From NCBI GenBank assembly GCA_000696115.1, contig JJOH01000021.1, positions 1 to 64,000 of the forward strand: 64,000 nucleotides of DNA, given 5' to 3'. This stretch comes from Streptomyces olindensis (lineage in GTDB: Bacteria > Actinomycetota > Actinomycetes > Streptomycetales > Streptomycetaceae). A program made the translations under genes and the position numbers. Under the pieces are notes generated by a model that was not told the origin of the DNA, did no database searches, and was given only the letters and a program-made list of their open reading frames with translations. Positions within the stretch are counted from its first letter, which is position 1; the number at the start of each line of letters is the position of its first letter. Below, piece after piece: positions 47,047 to 55,390 of this stretch.

Positions 47047-48936
47047 TCAGAGGTCGAAGCAGGGATCGAAGGGGGTGCTCGCCGAGTCGGGGGCGAGGCC
47101 GCGCGCGACGCGCCACTGGCGGTGCTGCTCCGACTCGGCGACGGCCTGGCCGAGCACCTCCGCCTGGCGGGCGCCGGCAAGCGCCGGCCGGCGGAACGTC
47201 TGATACCCGCCGAAGTGCGCCACCGGACTCCAGGCCGGGCTGACGGGCGGGAGTTCCTCGTCGAGCCCCTCGTACTCGTCGGCGGCGTAGACGATCCGGC
47301 CGCCGGTCACCGTCAGCAGCGACTCGATGTGGGCGATGTCCGGCTCGGGCACGGTGAAGTAGTCCTCGGAGAGGACCGCCAGGTCCGCGTAACAGCCAGG
47401 CTGCAGCACGCCCTTGACCTTGTCCTCACCGGTCAGTGCGGCGCCGGCGCGCGTGAACATCGCCAGTGCCGTCTGCCGGTCGACGCGGTTCGCCGGCGGG
47501 CGCAGCGCCACATCGCCGACGGTGCGGCCGCTGACGAGCCAGTGGAGGGCGACCCAGGGGTTGTAGGTGGAGACCCGGGTGGCGTCGGTGCCGGCGCCCA
47601 CGGTCAGGCCCCGGTCCAGCATGGCCCGGATCGGCGGGGCGTCCGCGGCGGCTCCGGGACCGTAGCGCCGCAGGAACGCCTCGCCCTGGAAGGACAGCCG
47701 GTTCTGCACGGACATGGCACCGCCGAGGGCGGCGATGCGATCGAGGCTTTCGACGGAGACGGTCTCCGCGTGGTCGAACAGCCACCGGTTCCCGGCCGGA
47801 AAGAGCCCCTCCGCGGCGAGTTTCTCGAACACCGCGAGGTCACGGCGGATGGTTTCGTCGTAGGTGGCGTGCAGCCGGAACCCCCAGCCGTTCTCCATGA
47901 GAAGGCGCACCGCTTTCTCGAACTCCGCCTCGTAGCCGGGGGCGAGTTCCGGACGCGGCTGGGTGAAGTTCTCGAAGTCGGCGGCCGACCAGGTCAGGTT
48001 CTCGCCCGCGCCGTTCAGGCGCAGCCACGCGTCGCCGTCCTCAGGGCGGGCCATCTCGATCCAGCGGGCGAGATCGTCGATCTCCTGCCCCGGAGTCTGC
48101 GGAAAGAGGTGGTAGGCGATGCGCAACGACAGCTGTCCGGCCTTGGCCAGTTCGATGACGGTGGCGTAGTTGTCGGGGAAGTTCTGGAAACCACCGGCGG
48201 CATCGATGGCCGACGTCAGTCCGAACCTGTTCAACTCACGCAGGAAATGCCGGGTGGAATTCTTCTTGTCCTCACCCTCCAGGACCGGCGCCTTGGCCAG
48301 CGTCGCATAAAGGACGAGGGCACTGGGAGCGGCCAGGAGCATGCCGGTCGGTTCTCCGCCCCGGCCCCGCACGATCTGGCCGCCCTTGGGGTCGGGTGTG
48401 TCCCTGGTGAAACCGGCGGCCCTGAGCGCCGCCCGGTTGAGCACGGCCGACTGGTACAGGTGCAGGACGAACACCGGGGTGTCCGGGGCCGCGGCGTTCA
48501 GTTCGGCGACGGTCGGCAGCCGGCGTTCGGCGAACTGCTCGGCCGACCAACCCCCGACCACCCGCACCCACTGGCCCTTCGGCGTGCGGGCGGCCTGCTC
48601 ACGCAGCATCGCCAGGCCCTGACGCAGACTGCGCACGCCGTCCCAGCGCAGCTCCAGCACGTAGTTGAGGCCTCCGCGAATGACGTGCAGGTGGGAGTCG
48701 TTGAGGCCGGGTATCACCCGTCGCCCGAGTGCGTCGACCACCTTCGTGCCCGTGCCGATCCGGGGAGCCACGTCCTTGTCGTCACCGACGACCGTGATGA
48801 CGCCGTCGCGGACGGCGAGCGCCTCGGCATACGGGCGTCCCGGGTCCCCGGTGTGGATCTTGGCGTTGCGGACGACGAGGTCCGCGGCTTCGTCGATGGC
48901 GCGCGGAACGAGCCCGCCGACGGGCATGGTTGACAT
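47047..48936 (-). CDS. YtcJ-like metal-dependent amidohydrolase
   Basis: A 629-residue amidohydrolase of the YtcJ type: GLNDSHLHV is the metal-binding HxH (about 95), with further metal positions in HATYDE and the FDHAE region, and TDA near residue 430. No signal peptide. Such enzymes hydrolyse amides or imides; substrate unknown. ATG at 48936, with a second ATG three codons on as an alternative. Same strand as the YcaC-like gene, 126 bases upstream. Confidence 0.88.
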   Translation of the reverse strand: MSTMPVGGLVPRAIDEAADLVVRNAKIHTGDPGRPYAEALAVRDGVITVVGDDKDVAPRIGTGTKVVDALGRRVIPGLNDSHLHVIRGGLNYVLELRWDGVRSLRQGLAMLREQAARTPKGQWVRVVGGWSAEQFAERRLPTVAELNAAAPDTPVFVLHLYQSAVLNRAALRAAGFTRDTPDPKGGQIVRGRGGEPTGMLLAAPSALVLYATLAKAPVLEGEDKKNSTRHFLRELNRFGLTSAIDAAGGFQNFPDNYATVIELAKAGQLSLRIAYHLFPQTPGQEIDDLARWIEMARPEDGDAWLRLNGAGENLTWSAADFENFTQPRPELAPGYEAEFEKAVRLLMENGWGFRLHATYDETIRRDLAVFEKLAAEGLFPAGNRWLFDHAETVSVESLDRIAALGGAMSVQNRLSFQGEAFLRRYGPGAAADAPPIRAMLDRGLTVGAGTDATRVSTYNPWVALHWLVSGRTVGDVALRPPANRVDRQTALAMFTRAGAALTGEDKVKGVLQPGCYADLAVLSEDYFTVPEPDIAHIESLLTVTGGRIVYAADEYEGLDEELPPVSPAWSPVAHFGGYQTFRRPALAGARQAEVLGQAVAESEQHRQWRVARGLAPDSASTPFDPCFDL

Positions 48937-49389
48937 CCCTGAAACCCCTCCGGGAGAACGACTTCGATCCAGTCATGGCCGGCAACCGCGGACTTTGGTC
49001 ATCCAGTCCCACTCGAATACCCGCATGTTCGAACCGAGCCGAGAGAATTCCACCGACACTCGTCGTGTCCTGAGAACGAGGAACAGCCCCTGTGCTTGAG
49101 GGGGCCGCTGTTGCTTCGCCAACACGATAGGCCCGACAGACGCACCCCCCTGTCCTGCCGGCGCACAGCGCTTTGACTGACCGCGCACTGCATCGCCCCG
49201 CCGTGAATGTCATGGCAGCGGCCGGAGAAAATCCGTGCACGGTGAGGAAAGCATCAGTGCGCCCAAGGGCAATTGCCGCGCCTCCGACGGTTCTAGCGTG
49301 CCGAACAGCGGCCCCCGGGAAGCCCCTCGCGGAATCCGGGTTGCCATGCCGGAAGGACCGGCATCCCTCTTCACCACCAGGAGCTTCAC
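48937..49389. other. divergent intergenic region, no gene seen
   Basis: About 450 bases between the amidohydrolase and the hydrolase genes. No reading frame has family similarity. It presumably carries both promoters and the binding sites of the cluster's regulators; I recognise no specific motif. Confidence 0.4.
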
Positions 49390-50361
49390 ATGCCCGATGC
49401 CGTCGAGCCGGTTCAGCCGGTGCTGGAACCCGCGGCAGCCGCCTTCGCGGAGGCGACCGCGAACCCGCCGTACCTCTTCGACCTGCGCCCGGCCGAAGGG
49501 CGCAAGGCCGTCGACGAGGCGCAGTCCGGCGACATCGAAAAGCCGGCGATCGACGAGGAGTGGATCACCGTGTCGGGTGGTCCCACGGGAAGCGTCCGGG
49601 CGCGGATCGTCAGGCCCGTCGGCGCCACCGGCACTCTTCCGGTCGTCATCTACCTTCACGGTGCGGGCTGGGTCTTCGGCAACGCCCACACCCACGACCG
49701 CCTGGTGCGCGAACTCGCCGTCGGCGCCCGCGCCGCCGTGGTCTTCCCCGAGTACGACCTCTCACCCGAGGCCCGCTACCCGGTCGCCATCGAGCAGAAC
49801 TTCGCGGTCGCCCAGTGGGTCGTGGCACAGGGCGCCACGAAGGGGCTGGACGCCACCCGCATCGCGGTCGCCGGGGACTCGGTCGGCGGCAACATGACCG
49901 CCGCCCTCACCCTGATGGCCAAGCAGCGCGGCGGCATCCCGCTGGTGCAGCAGGTCCTCTTCTATCCGGTCACCGACGCGAGCTTCGACACCGGGTCGTA
50001 CCACCAGTTCGCCACCGGCTACTTCCTGCGCCGCGACGGTATGCAGTGGTTCTGGGACCAGTACACGACCGACGAGGCCGAGCGCGCTCAGATCACCGCC
50101 TCCCCGCTGCGCGCCACCACCGAACAACTGGCCGGTCTGCCGCCGGCCCTGGTCATCACCGCCGAGGCCGACGTGCTGCGCGACGAGGGGGAGGCGTACG
50201 CCGGCAAGCTGCGCGCGGCCGGCGTCCCGGTCACCGCGGTCCGCTTCCAGGGCGTCATCCACGACTTCGTGATGCTCAACGCCCTGCGCGAGACCCACGC
50301 GGCCGAGGCCGCCATCACGATGGCCGCCGACACCCTGCGCACCGCCCTGCACGCAGCCTGA
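49390..50361 (+). CDS. HSL-type alpha/beta hydrolase
   Basis: A 323-residue hydrolase paralogous to the one at 41.3 kb. Oxyanion HGAGW (90-94), nucleophile Ser164 in GDSVGG, acid in EADVLRDEGE and catalytic His in GVIHDFVM, all as expected for an active carboxylesterase. ATG at 49390 lies behind CAGGAG. Next gene begins 20 bases on and is probably in the same operon. Confidence 0.9.
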   Translation: MPDAVEPVQPVLEPAAAAFAEATANPPYLFDLRPAEGRKAVDEAQSGDIEKPAIDEEWITVSGGPTGSVRARIVRPVGATGTLPVVIYLHGAGWVFGNAHTHDRLVRELAVGARAAVVFPEYDLSPEARYPVAIEQNFAVAQWVVAQGATKGLDATRIAVAGDSVGGNMTAALTLMAKQRGGIPLVQQVLFYPVTDASFDTGSYHQFATGYFLRRDGMQWFWDQYTTDEAERAQITASPLRATTEQLAGLPPALVITAEADVLRDEGEAYAGKLRAAGVPVTAVRFQGVIHDFVMLNALRETHAAEAAITMAADTLRTALHAA

Positions 50362-50381
50362 TACCCAAGGAGAAACGGGAC

Positions 50382-51113
50382 ATGACCAAATCCGCCCCTA
50401 CTCCCACCCCCACCGTCGTCCTCGTACACGGCGCGTTCGCCGACGCGGCCAGCTGGTCCGGGGTCATCGCGGAACTGCAACGTCACGGCATCCCGGTGAT
50501 CGCCCCGCCGAACCCGCTGCGCGGCCTGGCCGCCGACGCCGCGTACGTTGCCTCCGTGGCCGCCCAGATCGAAGGCCCCGTCATCCTGGTCGGACACTCC
50601 TACGGCGGCGCGCTGATCACCGTGGCCGGCCTCACGGAGAACGTCGTCGGACTCGTCTACGTGGCCGCCTACGTCCTCGAGGAGGGCGAGAGCCTCGGCG
50701 AGCTGCAGGGCCGCTTCCCCCTCTCCCCACTGGTGAGCAACCTGAAGCAGTGGACGTACCCCGTCGAGGGCGGTGACCCCGCGGTCGAGGTCACCATCAC
50801 CGCCGACGCGTTCCCGACGGTCTTCGCCGCCGACGTGCCCACCGACGTCACCAAGGTGCTGGCCGTGGCCCAACGCCCGCTGGCCGCCGCGGCGTTCGAG
50901 GAGACGGCCACCGCGGCCGCATGGAAGACCAAGCCGTCCTGGGCCCTGGTGGCCGGAGCGGACCAGGCGATCAACCCCGAGGTCCAGCGCTTCGGCGCCA
51001 AGCGCGCCGGTGCGACCGTCGTCGAGATCGCAGAGGCGTCACACGCGGTCGCCGTCTCCCAGCCGAAGGAAGTAGCCGACGTGATCCGCGACGCGGTACG
51101 GACGACAAGCTGA
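50382..51113 (+). CDS. alpha/beta hydrolase (esterase)
   Basis: A 243-residue alpha/beta hydrolase. HG in VLVHGAF (oxyanion), nucleophile Ser73 in GHSYGG, acid in GADQAINPE, His in EASHAVAVS. Short-lid esterases of this type act on small esters. ATG at 50382 behind AAGGAGA. Last chromosomal gene before the tRNA fragment. Confidence 0.88.
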   Translation: MTKSAPTPTPTVVLVHGAFADAASWSGVIAELQRHGIPVIAPPNPLRGLAADAAYVASVAAQIEGPVILVGHSYGGALITVAGLTENVVGLVYVAAYVLEEGESLGELQGRFPLSPLVSNLKQWTYPVEGGDPAVEVTITADAFPTVFAADVPTDVTKVLAVAQRPLAAAAFEETATAAAWKTKPSWALVAGADQAINPEVQRFGAKRAGATVVEIAEASHAVAVSQPKEVADVIRDAVRTTS

Positions 51114-51234
51114 CCATCGTGTTCCCCCGCTGAGCCGCTGGTAGCTCCAGCATGAAGGAGCGGTGCTCCTCGCGTCACGACCTCCGCGAGCAAGGTCGCC
51201 TAGCTTCATGAGGCGCGGGGCGCACAATGAGAAA

Positions 51235-51265
51235 GGGCGGGAATCAGTAAGACTGACTCCCGCCC
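51235..51265. terminator. hairpin terminator
   Basis: A 14-bp stem (GGGCGGGAATCAGT against its complement with one G-T pair) and three-base loop. On the minus strand it is followed by TTTCTC, as expected for ending transcription of the tRNA-Arg gene that once stood here; it would also stop the hydrolase operon. Confidence 0.75.
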
Positions 51266-51320
51266 TCTTCTCTCGGCATCCGCCCTGGTCACACCTCAAC
51301 GTTGAACGGTGCTAGGCGAG

Positions 51321-51361
51321 TGCCCCCGGCAGGATTCGAACCTGCGCACACGGCTCCGGAG
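51321..51361 (-). tRNA. 3' fragment of tRNA-Arg(CCG), attachment-site core
   Basis: Read on the minus strand, the fragment starts at the anticodon loop CTCCGGA (anticodon CCG), continues with GCCGT, GTGC, the T stem-loop GCAGG-TTCGAAT-CCTGC and the acceptor strand CGGGGGC plus A. The expected 5' half (ACGGC before the loop; GCCCCCG acceptor strand) is absent: upstream bases read GCGCC. A tRNA 3' half bounded at the anticodon loop is the classic remnant of site-specific integration. Since the 3' end points left, the inserted element lies to the right and the intact tRNA-Arg gene should be at its far end beyond 64 kb. Confidence 0.8.
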
Positions 51362-51886
51362 GGCGCTTCATGCTCCTACGTTTACGCAGGTCACGGGTTG
51401 ATGATCGGCCGCTGGAGCGCGATCCGTCCACAGGTAGTCCACGGACGGTGAAAGAGGCTGTGAGGTAGAGCCCACGTCCGTATCGGGTGCGTCCCGGACC
51501 CGCATGGCGCGAACGGTGACCGTAGGTGGACACCGTTCACCGCCTTCCGCATCCCGGCCGCCGCCTACCGAAGGTGGTCGGCGGCCAAGGACCATGGCCG
51601 GGCTTCAAGGGGCCGTCTCTCCACCCAGTGTGCCGGGGTGGAGGCGTGCAAGCAGATTCCGTGTCGCTCCAGGAAATGAAGATGGCGCCATAAGGCACGC
51701 ATGCGAGGCGGTGAGACCGGGGTCCAGCGGTGCGAGGAGTTCACGGGCGGCCAGGTGACGTAGTTCGCTGCCGAATGGTGGCGCTGAGGCGTACACCGGC
51801 GAGCGGCCGCTTGAGACCTGCTCAAGTCTTGAGCGAAGCAAATGCGGTGAGGTTTCCTGCCACGCGTGGATGGCAGGCTGGGACGT
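51362..51886. other. island left end, no recognisable gene
   Basis: About 525 bases between the attachment site and the transporter gene. No integrase is found, though it is often next to the site. Minus-strand frames at 51565-51841 show short protein-like stretches split between frames (for example FLERHGICLHAS), perhaps a decayed gene, but nothing nameable. Confidence 0.4.
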
Positions 51887-52402
51887 TCAGGCGATACCGC
51901 GGTACCGGCGGCGCAGTAGCGCCAGGACTATGACGGCCACGACGGTCATCCACGTTTTGCCGAGGATTTGTCCAGGCAGGTAATTGAGGGAGCCGAAGGC
52001 GAGGTGGAGGAACAGGAGGCTGTCGACGAGAAGCCCGACGGCGTTCGAGGCGAGTATCGCAACCAGAAGTCCTCGGCGGCGCAGGGGTTCGTAGACGACG
52101 AAGTCCATGGTTTCGGCGACGGCGAAGGCAACCGCTGAGGCAGTGGCGAGGCTGGGGTCTGCGAGAAGGTAGGAGAGGACGGTGCCGATGGCTATGGCGG
52201 CGAGGATGGCGCCACGGCCGGTCGCCTCGCGTGCAAGGTCGCGCAGGACGAGCGCCAGGCCGACGAAGTAGACGCCGGCGGGCGCCACGTAACCGAGGCC
52301 GACGGGTACCGCGCCGAAGTGGGTGACGGCCAAGTTGGCGGCCGGGATGGTGGCGATGTACGCGATGACTGTGGCAATACCGGCAGGAGCGGGGGCCTTC
52401 AC
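51887..52402 (-). CDS. QueT/YhhQ-like queuosine-precursor transporter
   Basis: A 171-residue membrane protein with five or six helices of the VUT/YhhQ family, which imports preQ0/preQ1. Conserved stretches: GLALVLRDLAREATGR, AVAETMDFVVYEPLRRR, then SNAVGLLVDSLLFLHLAFG and GQILGKTWMTV. It stands 400 bases downstream of folE2 on the same strand behind a separate start (GTG, GAAAG site). In an island that also makes preQ0 it would add salvage from outside. Confidence 0.8.
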   Translation of the reverse strand: MKAPAPAGIATVIAYIATIPAANLAVTHFGAVPVGLGYVAPAGVYFVGLALVLRDLAREATGRGAILAAIAIGTVLSYLLADPSLATASAVAFAVAETMDFVVYEPLRRRGLLVAILASNAVGLLVDSLLFLHLAFGSLNYLPGQILGKTWMTVVAVIVLALLRRRYRGIA

Positions 52403-52799
52403 GATCTACTTTCTGTCTCGGTGGTGGGTTGCTGCGCTCGGCTCCAGCGGCGGACGGACGGTGGGACGAACGTGCAGACAGTACAGCGCAGGACACTGAC
52501 ATCCTTAAGGCGTCGGTCCGCGCTGCAGTGCTGAGAGAAGTGCCTGCTGCCGGGAGGTGAGTAAGGTCCCGGTGGGGTTAGGCGATGCCGCCCTGAGGGA
52601 CTCGGGTGGGCTCCTGAATGGCGAACGCGCTAGTCAGCGGCGCCGGCGCCGGCCCGCTGTACGGGCCCACGTGGCGCGTGCATAGCCGCCAGTGGACGCT
52701 TCCCGCGGGCTTGGGCAAAGCCGCGCACATGGCCGCCGCAGGCACGGCGTAGGGAAGGGGTTGGCACCCCCCTTTCCGCCCCAGGGCGTGTGAGGGGCT
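52403..52799. other. intergenic region, terminator plus probable promoter
   Basis: Holds a hairpin just after folE2 and the upstream region of the transporter. I looked for a preQ1 riboswitch-like motif in front of the transporter and see none. No other gene is recognised. Confidence 0.4.
52752..52776 (-). terminator. terminator after folE2
   Basis: GGAAGGGG and CCCCCCTTTCC pair around a short loop 24 bases after the folE2 stop on the minus strand. It probably ends the preQ0 operon; U-tract is weak. Confidence 0.45.
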
Positions 52800-53573
52800 T
52801 CAACCGGTGTAGGTCAGGCTGGCGATGGCGTCGTGGCTGTGAATACTTTCCAGATTCTTCGCCCGGATCGCGTGTTTCAGCCCCTTTTCACGGCATGCAA
52901 GGCTTATATCGCGGATGATGTCTTCGACGAAGACGGGATGGTCGTAGGCCTGCATGGTGACGACGCGTTCGTCGGGCCGCTTGATGAGGGGGAGGACAGG
53001 GGCGGAGCCGACGCTGCGCAGCAGGTCGACGATTTCGTGGACCGCCAGGGGATAGGGCGCGTCGGCGGTCCCGGTGACAGTGAGGGTGACCTCGCTGCGC
53101 TGGTTGTGGGCACCGTAGTCGGAGATGGCCTTGGAGCACGGGCACAGACTGGTGACGTCGGTGGTCACCGTGGTGGCGACGGTGCAGGTGTCGGGGGTGA
53201 TGCAACCGGTGATGGTGACGTCGTGGGTTTGCCATGATTGCCGCTTACTGGCGGGCGCGGTCACGGTCGTGGCGATGGGCAGGGACAACGTCACAGCCAG
53301 GCTGGGGGCTTCGAGCAGGGCGAGCCCTCGTTTGAGGGCGATGGGCAAGTCCTGCGGGGCGAGGGTGGCCACTTCCTCATGCACCAGGGCGATCATGCGG
53401 CTCATGTGGGTGCCGCGTCGGTCGGCCTGCAGGCCGACGGTGACACTGATGTCGGCGATGCCATGCTGGCACGTGTGACCGTCATCGAACGTGACGGGAT
53501 AGCGCAAGCCGCTGATCCCTACTTCGTCGATGGCGATGCCGCGGGAGTCGGCCTCGTTTTGGATGTCGTGCAT
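52800..53573 (-). CDS. folE2: GTP cyclohydrolase FolE2 (type IB)
   Basis: A 257-residue enzyme converting GTP to dihydroneopterin triphosphate, the first step to preQ0. Family marks: GTHMSRM (54-60), the paired cysteines in LCPCSK (144, 146), and the middle HGIADISVTVGL. The ATG at 53573, four bases after the queD stop, was chosen; a longer frame upstream is antisense to queD. Last gene of the tightly coupled queC-queE-queD-folE2 operon. This metal-flexible isoenzyme type is usual in 7-deazaguanine gene clusters. Confidence 0.92.
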   Translation of the reverse strand: MHDIQNEADSRGIAIDEVGISGLRYPVTFDDGHTCQHGIADISVTVGLQADRRGTHMSRMIALVHEEVATLAPQDLPIALKRGLALLEAPSLAVTLSLPIATTVTAPASKRQSWQTHDVTITGCITPDTCTVATTVTTDVTSLCPCSKAISDYGAHNQRSEVTLTVTGTADAPYPLAVHEIVDLLRSVGSAPVLPLIKRPDERVVTMQAYDHPVFVEDIIRDISLACREKGLKHAIRAKNLESIHSHDAIASLTYTG

Positions 53574-53577
53574 GCCG

Positions 53578-53934
53578 CTACTCGCCTCGGTAGGTGCAGC
53601 CGGAGGTGCAGGTCTCGCGCACGGTGATCGCCGACAGGCCGGGAAGCTCGGTGACCATCCGGTCCCAGATCCAGCGGGCCAGGTTCTCACTCGTGGGGTT
53701 GTCGAGGCCTTCGATATCGTTCAGGTAGTAATGGTCGAGTTGTGCATCAATGGGCTTAAAAGCCTGTTTGATGTCGCCGAAGTCCATCACCCAGCCCGCC
53801 TCCGGATCAACGGGTGCCTCCACGTGCACGGTGACCTTGTAGGAGTGGCCGTGCAGGCGGGCGCACTTGTGACCCTCGGGCACGCGCGGCAGGCGGTGAG
53901 CCGCTTCGAAGGTGAACTCGCGAAAGATTTCCAT
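53578..53934 (-). CDS. queD: 6-carboxytetrahydropterin synthase QueD
   Basis: A 118-residue enzyme making 6-carboxy-tetrahydropterin, the second preQ0 step. Zinc ligands His13, His28, His30 in FEAAHR and RLHGHSY, catalytic Cys24 nearby, and the C-terminal Glu in VRETCTSGC. Start ATG overlaps the queE stop by one base (TAATG). Length is normal for the family. Confidence 0.95.
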   Translation of the reverse strand: MEIFREFTFEAAHRLPRVPEGHKCARLHGHSYKVTVHVEAPVDPEAGWVMDFGDIKQAFKPIDAQLDHYYLNDIEGLDNPTSENLARWIWDRMVTELPGLSAITVRETCTSGCTYRGE

Positions 53935-54569
53935 TACTGAATTCCCAGATACTTATGCGTCTGGAGGGAGAGCGTCCAGCGCGGGTTCTTCATGCAGTAC
54001 TCGACGGCGGCATGGGTGTGGGCCTCGCGGTCGGCGTCATCCAGCGGCTGTAGGCGGAAGTGGCGAAAGTCGAGGTGTTCGAACTGGGCGGGGTCGCCAC
54101 CGGCCTGGGGGTAGACCAGTTTGAGTTCGTCGCCGCTGGTGAGGACCAGGGTGGAGCCGATCTTCGGGCTCACACACAGCCAGTCGATACCGCGGGGAGC
54201 GGGCCGGGTGCCGTTGGTTTCCACCGCGATTTCGAAGCCGCGGCCGTGCAGGGCCTTGATGGCGGCCTCGTCCAACTGCAGCAGGGGTTCTCCGCCGGTG
54301 CACACCACGAACCGGTGCGCTTGGTCGGTGGTGGGCCAGGCGGCCTCGACGGCGTCGGCCAGTTCCTGGGCGGTGCGAAAGCGGCCGCCGCCTTCGCCGT
54401 CGGTGCCCACGAAATCGGTGTCGCAGAACTGGCAGATCGCGCGGGCGCGATCCTGTTCGCGGCCGGTCCACAGGTTGCAGCGGGAAAACCGGCAAAACAC
54501 CGCCGGGCGGCCGGCGTGGCCGCCTTCGCCTTGCAGCGTGTAGAAGATTTCCTTGATCAGGTAGGTCAT
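53934..54569 (-). CDS. queE: 7-carboxy-7-deazaguanine synthase QueE (radical SAM)
   Basis: A 211-residue radical SAM enzyme that contracts the pterin ring to 7-carboxy-7-deazaguanine. It has the unusual CX14CX2C iron-sulfur motif (Cys31, Cys46, Cys49) typical of one QueE type, TLQGEGGHAGRPAVF before it, and the SAM-binding GGEP later. ATG at 54569, two bases after the queC stop; a start 81 bases upstream runs antisense to no feature but lacks similarity. Confidence 0.95.
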   Translation of the reverse strand: MTYLIKEIFYTLQGEGGHAGRPAVFCRFSRCNLWTGREQDRARAICQFCDTDFVGTDGEGGGRFRTAQELADAVEAAWPTTDQAHRFVVCTGGEPLLQLDEAAIKALHGRGFEIAVETNGTRPAPRGIDWLCVSPKIGSTLVLTSGDELKLVYPQAGGDPAQFEHLDFRHFRLQPLDDADREAHTHAAVEYCMKNPRWTLSLQTHKYLGIQ

Positions 54570-54571
54570 GC

Positions 54572-55267
54572 TCAGGCGCTCTGGTACCGGACGGGGTCGC
54601 TGACGCCGGCTTCGGCGAAGCCCTTCAGGCGCAGCAGGCAGGTGTCGCACTTGCCGCAGGCCCGGCCCTGCTCGTCGGGGTCGTAGCAGGAGGAGGTCAG
54701 GGAGTAGTCCACGCCCAGGCGCAGGCCCTCGCGGACGATGTCGGCCTTGGAGAGTGCGATCAGGGGGGAGTGCAGCGTGATCTTGGAGGTGCCTTCGACG
54801 CCGGCCTTGGTCGCCAGGTTGGCCATGGTGGCGAACGCCTCCATGTACTCGGGGCGGCAGTCGGGGTAGCCGCTGTAGTCCACGGCCGTGACCCCGGTGA
54901 AGATGTCGCTGGCGCCGACGGTCTCGGCAAACGCGAGCGCGAAGGACAAAAAGATCGTGTTGCGGGCCGGCACGTAGGTGATCGGTACCCCCGCCTCTTC
55001 CACGTCCGCGAGCGACTCGTGCTTGGGCACCTCGATGTCGGCCGTCAGAGCAGAGCCGCCGAAGACCCGCAGATCAATGTCGGCGATGACGTGCCGGGCC
55101 ACGCCCTGGGCCTGGGCGACCCGCTGGGCCGCCTCCAACTCGATGGAGTGCCGCTGCCCGTAGCGGAAGCTGAGCGCGTAGGGAGTGAATCCCTGGTCCT
55201 TGGCGATGGCCAGCACCGTGGTCGAGTCCAGGCCGCCGCTCAGCAACACGATCGCGGGACGGTCCAT
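54572..55267 (-). CDS. queC: 7-cyano-7-deazaguanine synthase QueC
   Basis: A 231-residue ATP-dependent enzyme that turns 7-carboxy-7-deazaguanine into preQ0. P-loop SGGLDSTT (10-17), C-terminal zinc site Cys194, Cys204, Cys207, Cys210. First gene of the preQ0 operon, with a good GGGAG site. Divergent from the dpd operon 123 bases away, so the two may share a control region. Confidence 0.97.
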   Translation of the reverse strand: MDRPAIVLLSGGLDSTTVLAIAKDQGFTPYALSFRYGQRHSIELEAAQRVAQAQGVARHVIADIDLRVFGGSALTADIEVPKHESLADVEEAGVPITYVPARNTIFLSFALAFAETVGASDIFTGVTAVDYSGYPDCRPEYMEAFATMANLATKAGVEGTSKITLHSPLIALSKADIVREGLRLGVDYSLTSSCYDPDEQGRACGKCDTCLLRLKGFAEAGVSDPVRYQSA

Positions 55268-55390
55268 GCTGTCACTCCCTTATCTGAGGTCCAGTTGCCT
55301 CCGTTGAGGCAGTGGCAGCCTACCGTCTTAACTACCGGCTACAGTAACCACAACAAGATACGAGTTACGGAAGCTAGAGGTCGAACCGCA
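55268..55390. promoter_or_regulatory. divergent promoter region of the preQ0 and dpd operons
   Basis: 123 bases between the start codons of queC (minus) and the first dpd gene (plus). It is AT-richer than the flanks (for example AACAAGATACGAGTTACGG), fitting promoters for both operons. No specific operator could be assigned. Confidence 0.5.

Noticed and set aside
51565..51841. Integrase or transposase remnant
   Set aside because: Short frames look faintly protein-like but show no catalytic motif; kept as unknown.
52403..52500. preQ1 riboswitch before the transporter
   Set aside because: No preQ1-type stem and loop sequence could be found on the minus strand.
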